64,000 nucleotides of DNA from Nitrosomonas sp. JL21 (GCF_009833095.1 NZ_QRCB01000039.1:1-64000); one strand, 5' to 3'; counted from the stretch's first letter, positions 7,466 through 16,190 are shown. Numbers and translations: made by a program. Notes: generated from the sequence alone by a model not told the origin.

Positions 7466-8233
7466 ATGCGTACCGTATTGTCACGATCCCTATTCAACAG
7501 TCTGTTGGCGTTCATTGCAATCATTGGAGTTGTCCATCAAAACGAGAGTGCGTTCGCGCATACCGTTATTCAACCCACCGAAGTTACCGAAGGCAAGTCA
7601 TCAGAAAATTATCTGGTCATTACGCACGGTTGTAGTGAAAATCCGGTCATGGGCTCGAGCGTCGTGTTTCCAGATGGACTGGATTCAACCATTGCGGTCA
7701 ATGGTAATCCTCATACGGGTCCATTGAGCGACTTCGTTACCAATTGGGGAAATTCCATCCAGCTGTATCAGGATCGTTCGGTTTTCAGTGAACAGGATGT
7801 GAAGCGGGATTCCAAAAGCAATGTGGTGGGATTCTGGGCAGGGGGCGGCCGGACTGTGGCCCCTCATTTGTTTGCGCGTATCGCATTTGTGAGCAGCTCA
7901 GTGTTGTTCAATTCGGAATCATGCGCGCAAAAAATCCGATTCGCTGTTGCTGTGGCCGATATTTGCAAAATTACCGCCATAGACGATATGAGTACGGATA
8001 ACGCCGTGAGCCTGTGGGTACCTGCCGTAGGATCAAAATTCGATGGAACGCCGGGAGGGCATGCATTCGATTTTCCGGCGTTTTTCACGATCACACGTGA
8101 CTTGACCGAAAATCCATTGCCGGAATCATGCGGGGGAGTAGGTCAGCAAATCTCGGTGCGGCCATCAGCCGCTCAAGTCGATCGCGATATGCCGATCCAG
8201 TTCAATGGCGCTCAAGTATGGCCGCAACCGTGA
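7466..8233 (+). CDS. YcnI-like (DUF1775-type) secreted protein, possible copper binder
   Basis: 255 residues from the ATG at 7466, chosen because AAGGAGGAG precedes it by five bases and a signal peptide starts there; an upstream in-frame ATG at 7412 has neither. The leader ends in AFA with histidine next, so cleavage there would leave His as the mature N-terminus (HTVIQPTEVTEGKS). In characterised YcnI proteins the N-terminal histidine takes part in copper(II) binding. The rest resembles YcnI in its early strands (ENYLVITHGCSENPVMGSSV, VVFPDG) and is longer than the minimal domain. It is followed after 47 bases by the FG-GAP gene, probably in one operon. Copper binding is inferred from the family. 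Confidence 0.65.
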   Translation: MRTVLSRSLFNSLLAFIAIIGVVHQNESAFAHTVIQPTEVTEGKSSENYLVITHGCSENPVMGSSVVFPDGLDSTIAVNGNPHTGPLSDFVTNWGNSIQLYQDRSVFSEQDVKRDSKSNVVGFWAGGGRTVAPHLFARIAFVSSSVLFNSESCAQKIRFAVAVADICKITAIDDMSTDNAVSLWVPAVGSKFDGTPGGHAFDFPAFFTITRDLTENPLPESCGGVGQQISVRPSAAQVDRDMPIQFNGAQVWPQP

Positions 8234-8280
8234 TTTTTCCTGTCCAGACTTCAAAATTCTAAAATGTAAGGTAAACAGCA

Positions 8281-10497
8281 ATGGCACTGACAGAACAACA
8301 ACAAACCTCCCTCCTCCAACTGGCCCAGGCGATGTTCAATGCATCGCCTGGCGCAATTTATCTGGGAGCGTTGGGAGAACAGCTCGAAGCCGGGCAGACA
8401 CTGGCCAGTATGGCGCAAGCCTTGAGAGGCAATGAATTATTCTGGGGCAAAAGCTATGCCGGTGATTTGACCCCGACGGCATTTGCAGAAGCCTTCCTTG
8501 AAGACTTGATTGCAGACCGTGCAACGGTGGACAATAAAACGATCGCCGCAGGCTATATCGTCAACCGCATGAATGATGGAGCACCGCAGGCCGACATCAT
8601 CGCTGAGGTTACCGGCCTGCTGTCGAGTTTTCCAGCCTCCGATGCCGACTGGGGCGAAGCTGCGCTAGCTTATAATACCGGCAATGCCGACAAGCTGGCC
8701 GATAATCTGCTGGGCGATAGTGTTTCTGAAGCTGATAAAACTGGAGCAGTCGATTACATTCTTGCACAGCAAGCTTCCGGTCAGACCTTCGGGCAGATGA
8801 CCGAGTGGGCGATTACCGCACTCGACGGTATCGATCATGCCGATCCGGTATGGGGAAATGCCGCCGCTTTGTTCGACAATCGCATTGAGGTATCGCGTTA
8901 TTACACGATTGAAAAAGCGGGATCATCGACCAATTTGTCAATGCTCCAGCAAGTACTGGCAGACGTGACGACCGAAGCGGCGTCGGTGACAACTGCCAAG
9001 ACGGCGATTGATAATCTGCTGAACAATCCTGGCGGTTCGATCAATCTGACAGAACTGAACGGCACGAATGGTTTCCGATTGGACGGTATCGGCACCAGTG
9101 ACGATACCGGTGAATTCGTCGGCAGCGCAGGCGACATCAATGGTGATGGGTTTGATGATCTGATCATCGGCGCGCCGCATAACTTCGATGATTTTTATTC
9201 CGGCAACAGTTTCGTCGTTTTTGGGAAGGCATCCGGTTTCACCGCGGCATTGACTCTGTCAAGCCTGGACGGCAATAACGGTTTCCGCATCAATGGCGTG
9301 GCCGGTGGGGATGCAGCCGGTCAGGCCGTCGGCAGCGCCGGCGATATCAACAATGACGGGTTCGATGATTTGCTGATCGGCGCGCCGTTATCGGATGTTC
9401 CTTCAAAGGACACCGGCTATACCTATGTCGTGTTCGGCAAAGCGGCGGGGTTCAGTGCCACGATGGATCTGTCGAGTCTGGGTGGCAGCAATGGTTTTCG
9501 CGTCAAGGTCGATGAAGAAGATGTGCTGCTGGGATGGTCGCTGGACAGCGCAGGCGATGTCAACGGCGATGACATTGATGATTTCATTATCGGTGCGCCC
9601 CGGAAAGATAATCCCAATGGCGAGAACACCGGCAGCAGTTTTGTTATCTTCGGTAAAACCACGGGTTTCGATGCCGACCTCGATGTATCCGTTCTGAATG
9701 GCAGCAACGGTTTCAGAATCGACGGGGCGGTCTCCGGTTCATCCTTCGGCAATGGCGTCAGCGCTGGGGATGTCAATGGAGACGGCTTCGGTGATTTGAT
9801 CGGCGGCTCTTATTATGGAGGCGCTGGCACGAGCTATGTCGTATTCGGCAAATCGTCAGGTTTCGATGCGGTCATCGATACGGCAAATCTGGACGGCAAC
9901 AATGGATTCAGCATCGAAGGCGAAGCTGAGGGCGATGAAGCGGGCTATTCGGTCGATAACGCCGGGGATGTCAATGGCGACGGCTTTGATGATGTGCTCA
10001 TCGGCGCCAGAAGCTCGGGCGCGAGCGGCGAATATTCCGGAGCAGCCTATGTGGTATTTGGCAAGGATACCGGGTTCGACGCTACCGTCAATTTAGCCAA
10101 TCTGGACGGCACGAATGGTTTTCGCCTGGAGCGCGGCATTGCTGGAGAATTATTCGGCAGAGCGGTGAGCGCCGCAGGTGATTTCAATGGCGACGGGAAT
10201 GACGATTTGATCATCGGCGCCTATGCCGCCGATCCGAATGGCCAGGATTCCGGGGCTGGTTATGTGGTGTTTGGCAAATCGTCCGGTTTCAGTGCGTCGA
10301 TCAATATTGAAGAATTGAGTAATGATGAAGGCTTTGCGCTGAACGGAATCGCCGCGGGCGATTCGTTGGGTAAATCGGTGAGCAGCGTTGGAGACATCAA
10401 CGATGACGGCTTTGCTGATGTGATCATCGGCGCGCCCTTCGGTGATGGCGCCATCCCCAATACCGGTGTCGGTTATGTGATATTCGGTGGCAGCTAA
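8281..10497 (+). CDS. Seven-bladed FG-GAP (integrin-alpha-like) repeat protein
   Basis: 738 residues. The first 250 are helical and contain units resembling DUF4214-type segments of large exported proteins (FAEAFLEDLIADRATVDNKT and following). From about residue 255 come seven FG-GAP repeats of about 65 residues, each with a calcium-loop motif: DINGDGFDD, DINNDGFDD, DVNGDDIDD, DVNGDGFGD, DVNGDGFDD, DFNGDGNDD, DINDDGFAD, and each closing with YVVFGK or similar. Seven repeats suit a complete beta-propeller. There is no signal peptide; such proteins in Gram-negative bacteria are often type I secretion substrates, but no exporter is nearby. A TAAGGTAA box precedes the ATG. Likely a calcium-dependent surface or matrix protein. 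Confidence 0.8.
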   Translation: MALTEQQQTSLLQLAQAMFNASPGAIYLGALGEQLEAGQTLASMAQALRGNELFWGKSYAGDLTPTAFAEAFLEDLIADRATVDNKTIAAGYIVNRMNDGAPQADIIAEVTGLLSSFPASDADWGEAALAYNTGNADKLADNLLGDSVSEADKTGAVDYILAQQASGQTFGQMTEWAITALDGIDHADPVWGNAAALFDNRIEVSRYYTIEKAGSSTNLSMLQQVLADVTTEAASVTTAKTAIDNLLNNPGGSINLTELNGTNGFRLDGIGTSDDTGEFVGSAGDINGDGFDDLIIGAPHNFDDFYSGNSFVVFGKASGFTAALTLSSLDGNNGFRINGVAGGDAAGQAVGSAGDINNDGFDDLLIGAPLSDVPSKDTGYTYVVFGKAAGFSATMDLSSLGGSNGFRVKVDEEDVLLGWSLDSAGDVNGDDIDDFIIGAPRKDNPNGENTGSSFVIFGKTTGFDADLDVSVLNGSNGFRIDGAVSGSSFGNGVSAGDVNGDGFGDLIGGSYYGGAGTSYVVFGKSSGFDAVIDTANLDGNNGFSIEGEAEGDEAGYSVDNAGDVNGDGFDDVLIGARSSGASGEYSGAAYVVFGKDTGFDATVNLANLDGTNGFRLERGIAGELFGRAVSAAGDFNGDGNDDLIIGAYAADPNGQDSGAGYVVFGKSSGFSASINIEELSNDEGFALNGIAAGDSLGKSVSSVGDINDDGFADVIIGAPFGDGAIPNTGVGYVIFGGS

Positions 10498-10621
10498 GGC
10501 TGGATACCACGTCGCGGAGCTAGAAACAGATCTACGACAACCCTCTTCCTGGAATTGGCGAGGTCTGAATAATCAGCAAGCTTTCAAATTTTCCTGATTG
10601 CTGGCATTCTTCATGAGGAAC

Positions 10622-10638
10622 TGCGACAAAATGCCGCA
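10622..10638. promoter_or_regulatory. 17-bp palindromic operator-like site, copy 5
   Basis: TGCGACAAAATGCCGCA, a weaker copy (six of eight arm pairs). After a 41-base gap comes the same ATTATCGATAAA block (10680-10691) found after copy 2, and the small ORF at 10703 begins just beyond. Confidence 0.4.
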
Positions 10639-10702
10639 CAACTTCAGTTGAGGTAATTACTAGAATAAGCACCTCTCCTATTATCGATAAAAATATCCAT
10701 CA

Positions 10703-10879
10703 ATGAGTGCGATAGCGAGTATCGCGGTTCGGATCATCTTTTTCATCTTACTAATGGGCATAGGCGGCTGCATGACGCCGCCGCAGCGGTCGTTTCAAGA
10801 GGTTGGGGCGCAGTTAATACCCCGTTTCTTGCGACGGGGTGCTTTATTGAATGTCACGAGTAAAATTTCAATGGCATAA
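10703..10879 (+). CDS. Possible small lipoprotein, 58 residues
   Basis: The ORF starts MSAIASIAVRIIFFILLMGI and continues GGCMTPPQRS. The hydrophobic stretch followed by IGGC resembles a lipobox, so it may be a tiny lipoprotein. It lies right after palindrome copy 5 and the ATTATCGATAAA block, which gives it a plausible promoter, but there is no clear ribosome binding site. A hairpin (ACCCCGT/ACGGGGT) falls within its 3' half, which argues that the ORF may be chance or a truncated gene. Confidence 0.3.
   Translation: MSAIASIAVRIIFFILLMGIGGCMTPPQRSFQEVGAQLIPRFLRRGALLNVTSKISMA
10819..10845 (+). terminator. Hairpin, possible terminator after FG-GAP transcript
   Basis: ACCCCGT (10819-10825), eight-base loop, ACGGGGT (10834-10840), then GCTTT. 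The stem is perfect but the T run is short, so termination is only moderately supported. Confidence 0.4.
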
Positions 10880-11105
10880 AGGCTCAAGCCATATCTGAAG
10901 AACCATTCCGCGGCTAGGTAAAATATAAGCTCATCTGTTCGTTAACGTACAGAATGTCCGCTAAAAAAAACATAGCATTGATATTTGTTTCTAAGTTTTT
11001 GCATTTAAATGACTGGCAGCACTTTGGCTGGAATTCCATGTGAACACTTCGATTCAAACAGCACGGCGAAATAGTTTTATATTCATTTAAAAAAGGAATG
11101 AGCAC

Positions 11106-11309
11106 ATGGCAACAGGCACAGTGAAATGGTTTAATGCAACGAAAGGATTCGGTTTCGTTACTCCTGATAATGGGGGAGAAGATTTATTCGTGCATTTCTC
11201 AGCGATCAATTCGGCTGGTTACAAAACTCTTCAAGAAGGGCAGAGAATTTCGTTTGACGTGACTCAAGGTAAAAAAGGCAAACAAGCCTCGAATATCCAA
11301 ACTGCTTGA
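11106..11309 (+). CDS. cspA: Cold-shock protein, CspA family
   Basis: 67 residues, the usual length. The five-stranded OB fold is marked by [17 protein letters not shown] (RNP1-type KGFGFV) and DLFVHFSAI (RNP2-type). It binds single-stranded RNA and DNA and acts as an RNA chaperone. AAGGA precedes the ATG. It is monocistronic, with a 226-base gap upstream that could carry a regulated leader. Whether it is cold-induced or constitutive cannot be told from sequence. Confidence 0.95.
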   Translation: MATGTVKWFNATKGFGFVTPDNGGEDLFVHFSAINSAGYKTLQEGQRISFDVTQGKKGKQASNIQTA

Positions 11310-11443
11310 TAGTAGCCGACGTTAATTCCAAAGTCGCACTTAGAAAGCTTTTGAGGATTTTACAGTGGCGATTGGGGATCAGTAAGGCGAAATCATATAG
11401 TAAGCTCAGTTTCCCCTGAAAAATTGAGCTGACTATGTTTGCT

Positions 11444-12721
11444 TCACTCGGCTTTAGGCTGTCGAGCAAGCATCAGCCCCGCCAGACTCAATACCCCTGC
11501 AATCGTTAAATAAATACCGACAAGCGAGGTGCCGCCCATTTCACTAAGCGCCTGCGCGGTAATCGGAGCCGCTGCGCCACCGAGAATTCCGCCCGCGTTA
11601 AAGGCAACGGATGCTCCGGTATAACGCACACGGGCAGGGAACAGCGATGGCAACCATGCGCCGAGTGGGCCGTAGACAAACCCCATCACGAATAGCGCCA
11701 GCGATAATGCCGCCCATACCAGCCATAACGATCCCGAACCCAGAAGCGGTCCGAATGCCAATCCCATGACGATGGTTGCCGCGCATCCCCATGTCAGAAC
11801 CTGCGCCGCACTGGTAGCGTCGGAGCGCACACCCGAGGTAATGATGCCCAGTACCAGGAATAGAATTGCGGCAAGCTGGATGAACAGAAAAACCTCCCGC
11901 TTGTATGCAAGCTCAGTCGTACCATGGGCGAGCGCAAAAGCGGTTGAAAGATAAAAAATCGCGAAACAGGCCACCACGGCGAAAGTCCCGGCAAACGTGG
12001 CAAGCGCATGATTACGGAGCAATTCACCGATCGGAATCGGGATCGGGGGATCCTTTGCCAATGCCTGAGAAAATTCAGGCGTTTCGTTGATTTTCAGGCG
12101 CACCCACAGACCGAGCCCGACCAGAATGGCGCTGGCCAGAAATGGAATGCGCCAGCCCCATGCTGCAAAATCCGCTTCGCTCAATGCCATGCCGATCAAC
12201 AGGAATAGTCCATTGGCAGCAATAAACCCAACCGGCGCGCCCAGTTGCGGAACCATGCCGAAACGCGCTCGCCATCCGGGGGGAGCATTTTCCACTGCCA
12301 ATAAGGCCGCACCTCCCCATTCTCCGCCAAGCCCCAGTCCCTGACCGAAGCGCAGGATGCATAACAATAGCGGTGCGACCCAGCCCACCATTGCGTAAGT
12401 CGGCAGGAACGCAATCAATAAGGTCGAGATTCCCATCAGCATTAGCGACGCGACCAGCGTCGATTTCCTCCCGATCCGGTCACCGAAATGACCAAACAAT
12501 ATCGCCCCGAATGGGCGAGCGATGAACGCCAGGCTAAAGCTCATGAATGACAACATTAATTGCGCGGCCGGCGAGCTGGCCGGAAAAAATAACGGTCCGA
12601 ATACCAGGGCTGCCGCCGTCGCATAAATGTAAAAATCGTAAAACTCCACAGCTGTTCCAACCAAACTCGCAACGAGTATCCGGCGATGCTGACGATAGGG
12701 ATGGGTCATATCAGTTTTCAT
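11444..12721 (-). CDS. MFS transporter, metabolite:H+ symporter type
   Basis: 425 residues with about twelve membrane helices. The N-terminus (VGTAVEFYDFYIYATAAALV) and the loop after helix 2 (FGHFGDRIGRKSTLV) are typical of the MHS branch of the major facilitator superfamily (ProP, ShiA, KgtP and citrate/alpha-ketoglutarate carriers). GGEWGGAALLAVENAP in helix 5 is another mark of the branch. The substrate, probably a small organic acid or osmolyte, cannot be assigned. It is a single gene. Confidence 0.9.
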   Translation of the reverse strand: MKTDMTHPYRQHRRILVASLVGTAVEFYDFYIYATAAALVFGPLFFPASSPAAQLMLSFMSFSLAFIARPFGAILFGHFGDRIGRKSTLVASLMLMGISTLLIAFLPTYAMVGWVAPLLLCILRFGQGLGLGGEWGGAALLAVENAPPGWRARFGMVPQLGAPVGFIAANGLFLLIGMALSEADFAAWGWRIPFLASAILVGLGLWVRLKINETPEFSQALAKDPPIPIPIGELLRNHALATFAGTFAVVACFAIFYLSTAFALAHGTTELAYKREVFLFIQLAAILFLVLGIITSGVRSDATSAAQVLTWGCAATIVMGLAFGPLLGSGSLWLVWAALSLALFVMGFVYGPLGAWLPSLFPARVRYTGASVAFNAGGILGGAAAPITAQALSEMGGTSLVGIYLTIAGVLSLAGLMLARQPKAE

Positions 12722-13074
12722 TCAATACTCTGAAAGTCATCATGAGAAAGAGAGAAGGTTCTGCCATGAAAGTGCAAATCCTGAGGCAGATGACGGGTAC
12801 AAATAGGAATACACGGTCAAAAATTCAAAAATTGCGCCAGGCCGAATTATAAGGGCAGATTGCTTATTTTTTTGTTTTGAACAGCGGGAATCTGAAAAAA
12901 GCTAAATCATAATTGGCTCAACGGAAGGGATGAATTGTTAATTGGTCAACTGATATGCAGATTTTTTATTAATAGGATGCCAATGAATGTTCAGGTTGCG
13001 ACTAATATATTTTCAGTTTGACTGCGGTTGCCTCCTGAGAGATCATTCTGAGCAGCAGCGTAATTTTCTCAGAG
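12722..13074. other. Divergent gap, nothing specific seen
   Basis: 353 bases, AT-rich in the middle, between the divergent MFS and acyltransferase genes. It should hold both promoters. No hairpin, repeat or palindrome copy was noticed. Confidence 0.4.
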
Positions 13075-14172
13075 TTGAATAATGTGATCGTACTTGGCAA
13101 CCCAAACAGCAGAATTAACGAATTAGATCTTCTGAGATTTCTTGCAGCATTAGCGGTTGTTTTTCATCATTATTCCCTCGTCGGTTTCGCGATAAATTCT
13201 CAAACCATCGCCCCCTATCCCATAGTTTCTTCCATATTCAAATATGGCTATTTGGGGGTAGATCTGTTTTTCATGATCAGCGGCTTCGTCATTTTAATGA
13301 CCGCTTCCAGCGGGGGGTTGCGGCATTTCATTATTTCCAGGCTGGTTCGGCTCTACCCGGCATTCTGGATCTGCTGCACCATCACATTCGTTGCCATTCT
13401 GATCATTGGATCAACGGAATATGAGGCAACCTTCAGCCAATACCTTGCCAACATGACGATGCTGAGCGGTTTCATGGGGATAGAGTCGATCGACAATGTG
13501 TATTGGTCGTTATTTGTAGAACTCAAATTTTATGCATTGGTGGCAATCGTGCTGCTGATGGGCAGAATCCAACAGATCGAATTGTTATTTTCTTTCTGGC
13601 TGGTGGTTACGATGATATTGTTGATTTTTCCGGTGTATCCGCTGACTCGCTTCCATTTCATACTGCTGGACGGCTATTCCGCCAATTTTATCGCCGGCGC
13701 GGCATTTTTTCTTATCTGGAATCGAGGCATGAGCTGGAACCGAGGTTTGATGATCGCCGCTGCATGGGGTTGTGCCGTGTATCAGTCGACAATCGATGCG
13801 CATGAATTCGAGATGCGCATCAAGAATGACTTAAATCCAATTGTCATTGCTGCGATTGTAAGCGCATTTTTTTGGATCATGGGAATGATTGCATGCAGAA
13901 AAACAGGCATGGTCGCGCGCGCAAACTGGGTTTGGCTGGGCGCAATGACTTATCCTCTCTATCTGTTGCATCAAAATCTGGGTTTCATGATTTATAACCA
14001 GACGTATGCTCAAACTGATCCCGAAATTTTGTTCTGGAGCCTCATTATCGGCATGATGCTGCTGGCGTTGTTGATTCATATTGCCGTGGAGCGGCCCACA
14101 GCGAAATCCATGAAAACTGCCTTGAATAAAATGGTAGACAAATTGAAATATCAGCTCCAGCTTAGAATTTGA
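13075..14172 (+). CDS. Acyltransferase-3 family membrane protein (OafA-like)
   Basis: 365 residues with about ten membrane helices. The family mark is at the N-terminus: INELDLLRFLAALAVVFHHYS, with the conserved arginine and histidine, followed by GYLGVDLFFMISGFVI. Members transfer acetyl or other acyl groups onto surface sugars at the inner membrane. The start is TTG at 13075 or GTG at 13084; neither has a convincing ribosome binding site. No polysaccharide genes are adjacent, so the target is unknown. Confidence 0.88.
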   Translation: MNNVIVLGNPNSRINELDLLRFLAALAVVFHHYSLVGFAINSQTIAPYPIVSSIFKYGYLGVDLFFMISGFVILMTASSGGLRHFIISRLVRLYPAFWICCTITFVAILIIGSTEYEATFSQYLANMTMLSGFMGIESIDNVYWSLFVELKFYALVAIVLLMGRIQQIELLFSFWLVVTMILLIFPVYPLTRFHFILLDGYSANFIAGAAFFLIWNRGMSWNRGLMIAAAWGCAVYQSTIDAHEFEMRIKNDLNPIVIAAIVSAFFWIMGMIACRKTGMVARANWVWLGAMTYPLYLLHQNLGFMIYNQTYAQTDPEILFWSLIIGMMLLALLIHIAVERPTAKSMKTALNKMVDKLKYQLQLRI

Positions 14173-14497
14173 TTTGCAATCTGCTAAAAATGGAAACCAC
14201 AGATCGGCAGCCGATTGATGGCATGTCCAGAACCTGTCTGTGGATAGAGGGTAGCTGTCATACAGATTTGCAATAGAACGTCTGCCGGTTGCAGCATTCC
14301 AATGAATCCACCAAATCATGACGGCATGGGCATGATTCAGGGTGGTTTTACCTCATCCATTGTCCACAGTGCCCACAGCATCCAGAAGCAGGCAACGAAA
14401 ACTATCGGACTGGAATAGAGTCCATCTTCAGAGGTGATTCAAATCATGGCACTTCGAAAATCATTTGGCTGATGTCAACCAACATGAGGATCAGAAC
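14173..14497. other. Gap before the ADP-ribosylglycohydrolase gene, nothing seen
   Basis: 325 bases with no supported gene. The long minus-strand frame overlapping it is an antisense frame of the acyltransferase. No terminator hairpin was noticed. Confidence 0.4.
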
Positions 14498-15625
14498 ATG
14501 CTCGACTCCATTAATCAAGACGCAGACGTTAAAGATCGTGCTGCTGGCGCCATCATGGGCGCCTTCATCGGTGATGCGTTAGGACTGGGCCCCCATTGGT
14601 ACTACGATCTGGCGGTGCTCCGCCGTGACTACGGCGACTGGATCACAACGTATGCCGATCCCAAACCCGGCCGCTACCATAGTGGACTCAAAGCGGGTCA
14701 ACTCTCGCAAGGAGGCATTCTTCTCCACCTGATGCTGAGCTCGCTCATTGAATGCGGCGGCTATGATGAAGCCGATTTCTGCCGGCGCATGGACGAGGAA
14801 ATATTTCCGTTGCTCAACGGCATGCCGGTCAATGGGCCGGGAGGATATACTCAGCAGTCGATTCGAGATGCGTGGCGCAAACGGGTTCAGCAGAACCTGC
14901 CGTGGGGGGAAACGGGAGGGCCCGCCGACACTACCGAGGCGATAGGCCGAACGCTCGCGCTGGCAGTCCGTTACGCCTTTCAACCGCAAGAAATGGCAAC
15001 CGCCATCATCAGCAATACCCGCCTCACGCAGAACGACGGAACCGTTGTTGCCCTTACTGTGGCCTACGGCGCGGTGCTGGGGCAATTGGTGCAGGGAAAC
15101 AAGCTCGACGGCAATCTTTCCAATAAGCTTCTACGGCTGGCAAGAGCAAGAAAACTGCCCTTTCATACGATGGCGCATACCGACCTGCAACCGCCGCAGA
15201 AGGATCGTCCGCTGGAAAACGGATATTTTGTCTCGCCAGATGCTTTGCTTACTCCTTCGTATGTCGCGAATACCGCTGTGGATCCTGATGTTCGCATAGA
15301 ACCCGCCTGGAAGGTTTCCATGGTATATGGCATGACTTGCGCCATTTATCACCAGCTTCCCGCAGCCTATCATCTTGCCGCCCGCTTTCCGGACGATTTT
15401 GAATCGGCTGTGCTGCACGCCGTGAATGGCGGCGGTGAAAATCAGGCGCGCGCTATGTTGACCGGAGCCCTCGTCGGGGCTCAGGCCGGACTATCGGGCA
15501 TTCCCGGACGCTTTTTGGAGGGGCTTCATGAAACCGACATGCTCCAGCGCCTTGCGGTGGATGTGGCCTTTAAAGTCGGTGCTTTGCCCGCCGCCGCTGA
15601 TGGCGGTGATCAAATGCATCACTGA
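14498..15625 (+). CDS. ADP-ribosylglycohydrolase family protein
   Basis: 375 residues from the ATG at 14498, preferred over the upstream TTG at 14465 because AGGA lies seven bases before it. The family motif is GAFIGDALGLGPHW near the N-terminus, with the metal-binding aspartate; a second metal cluster should lie near the C-terminus (HAVNGGGENQARAMLTGALVGAQAG, where the usual aspartates appear as Glu/Asn). Members remove ADP-ribose from proteins or metabolise related N-glycosides. There is no DraT or toxin partner next door, so the substrate is open. Confidence 0.85.
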   Translation: MLDSINQDADVKDRAAGAIMGAFIGDALGLGPHWYYDLAVLRRDYGDWITTYADPKPGRYHSGLKAGQLSQGGILLHLMLSSLIECGGYDEADFCRRMDEEIFPLLNGMPVNGPGGYTQQSIRDAWRKRVQQNLPWGETGGPADTTEAIGRTLALAVRYAFQPQEMATAIISNTRLTQNDGTVVALTVAYGAVLGQLVQGNKLDGNLSNKLLRLARARKLPFHTMAHTDLQPPQKDRPLENGYFVSPDALLTPSYVANTAVDPDVRIEPAWKVSMVYGMTCAIYHQLPAAYHLAARFPDDFESAVLHAVNGGGENQARAMLTGALVGAQAGLSGIPGRFLEGLHETDMLQRLAVDVAFKVGALPAAADGGDQMHH

Positions 15626-15697
15626 TCGGTTGGAATCGTTGCAATCGTCTCAACAGTTGCCAGCGTGAAAACTGAGACTGCTACCGTAAGAGGATGC

Positions 15698-16063
15698 TCA
15701 ATGATAAGAACGAGGAATGATAGATGATGCCCGTTTGAAATGCTCATACGCTTTTCTTGCCGCTTCCTGAGCCGCCTCAACTTCTCCATTGTTACCTTCT
15801 TTCACAGCTTCATCCAAAGACCTGAGCCCTTCGTCGATATAATTTGCGTCTACGTTATGCTGTTGGTCATTCTTTGCGGCATTGGCATGAGTTATTGCTT
15901 CTGTTACGTGCTGGACTATAGCCTTTTTATCGGTTGACGACATCACAGCTTCGGTATGTTTCATGGCTTCATCCATATAGCTCCCGGTTCCAGCTAGTAC
16001 ACTGAACGAAATGAAAGATAAGCTTAAGAAACTGACCAGAGTCAATAAAGTGATCTCATTCAT
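15698..16063 (-). CDS. SmbP-like small periplasmic protein, His-poor copy
   Basis: 121 residues from the ATG at 16063, chosen because it starts at a signal peptide (MNEITLLTLVSFLSLSFI, cut near VLAG) with TGGAG upstream; a longer frame to 16150 has no such support. The mature part is a helical repeat protein of the SmbP type (MDEAMKHTEAV, VQHVTEAITHANAAK, YIDEGLRSLDEAVKEG, AARKAYEHFKRAS). Small metal-binding proteins of this kind bind copper and other divalent metals through repeated histidines. This copy has few histidines, so its metal capacity may be lower. It is closely related to the genes at 25647 and 25890. Confidence 0.75.
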   Translation of the reverse strand: MNEITLLTLVSFLSLSFISFSVLAGTGSYMDEAMKHTEAVMSSTDKKAIVQHVTEAITHANAAKNDQQHNVDANYIDEGLRSLDEAVKEGNNGEVEAAQEAARKAYEHFKRASSIIPRSYH

Positions 16064-16190
16064 ATCCAAAATCTCCAGGATTGATTTAATGTAAATAATG
16101 AAGATGGTTGTTTTCTTGCTCGGTATGTTGAAATCATAATTACAGAACAAAGACTGATCTGTACGAAAACAAACATATTTTCAGTTTTGG

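Larger units (their letters stand above)
10498..11105. other. Gap between FG-GAP and cold-shock genes
   Basis: Contains palindrome copy 5 (10622-10638), a possible 58-codon lipoprotein gene (10703-10879) with a hairpin inside it, and a 226-base AT-rich leader before the cold-shock gene. Long leaders are common for cold-shock genes, but no specific cold-box was identified. Confidence 0.45.

Noticed and set aside
7273..7466. Sigma-54 promoter after the paired palindromes
   Set aside because: The best match (around TGTAAAGATTGTTGCT) lacks the invariant GG of the -24 element.
12547..12852. Plus-strand ORF at the MFS promoter side
   Set aside because: Mostly antisense to the MFS gene, no protein-like segments.
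13831..14319. 162-codon minus-strand ORF
   Set aside because: Antisense of the acyltransferase; His/Cys-rich pattern is a product of the reverse frame of a membrane protein.
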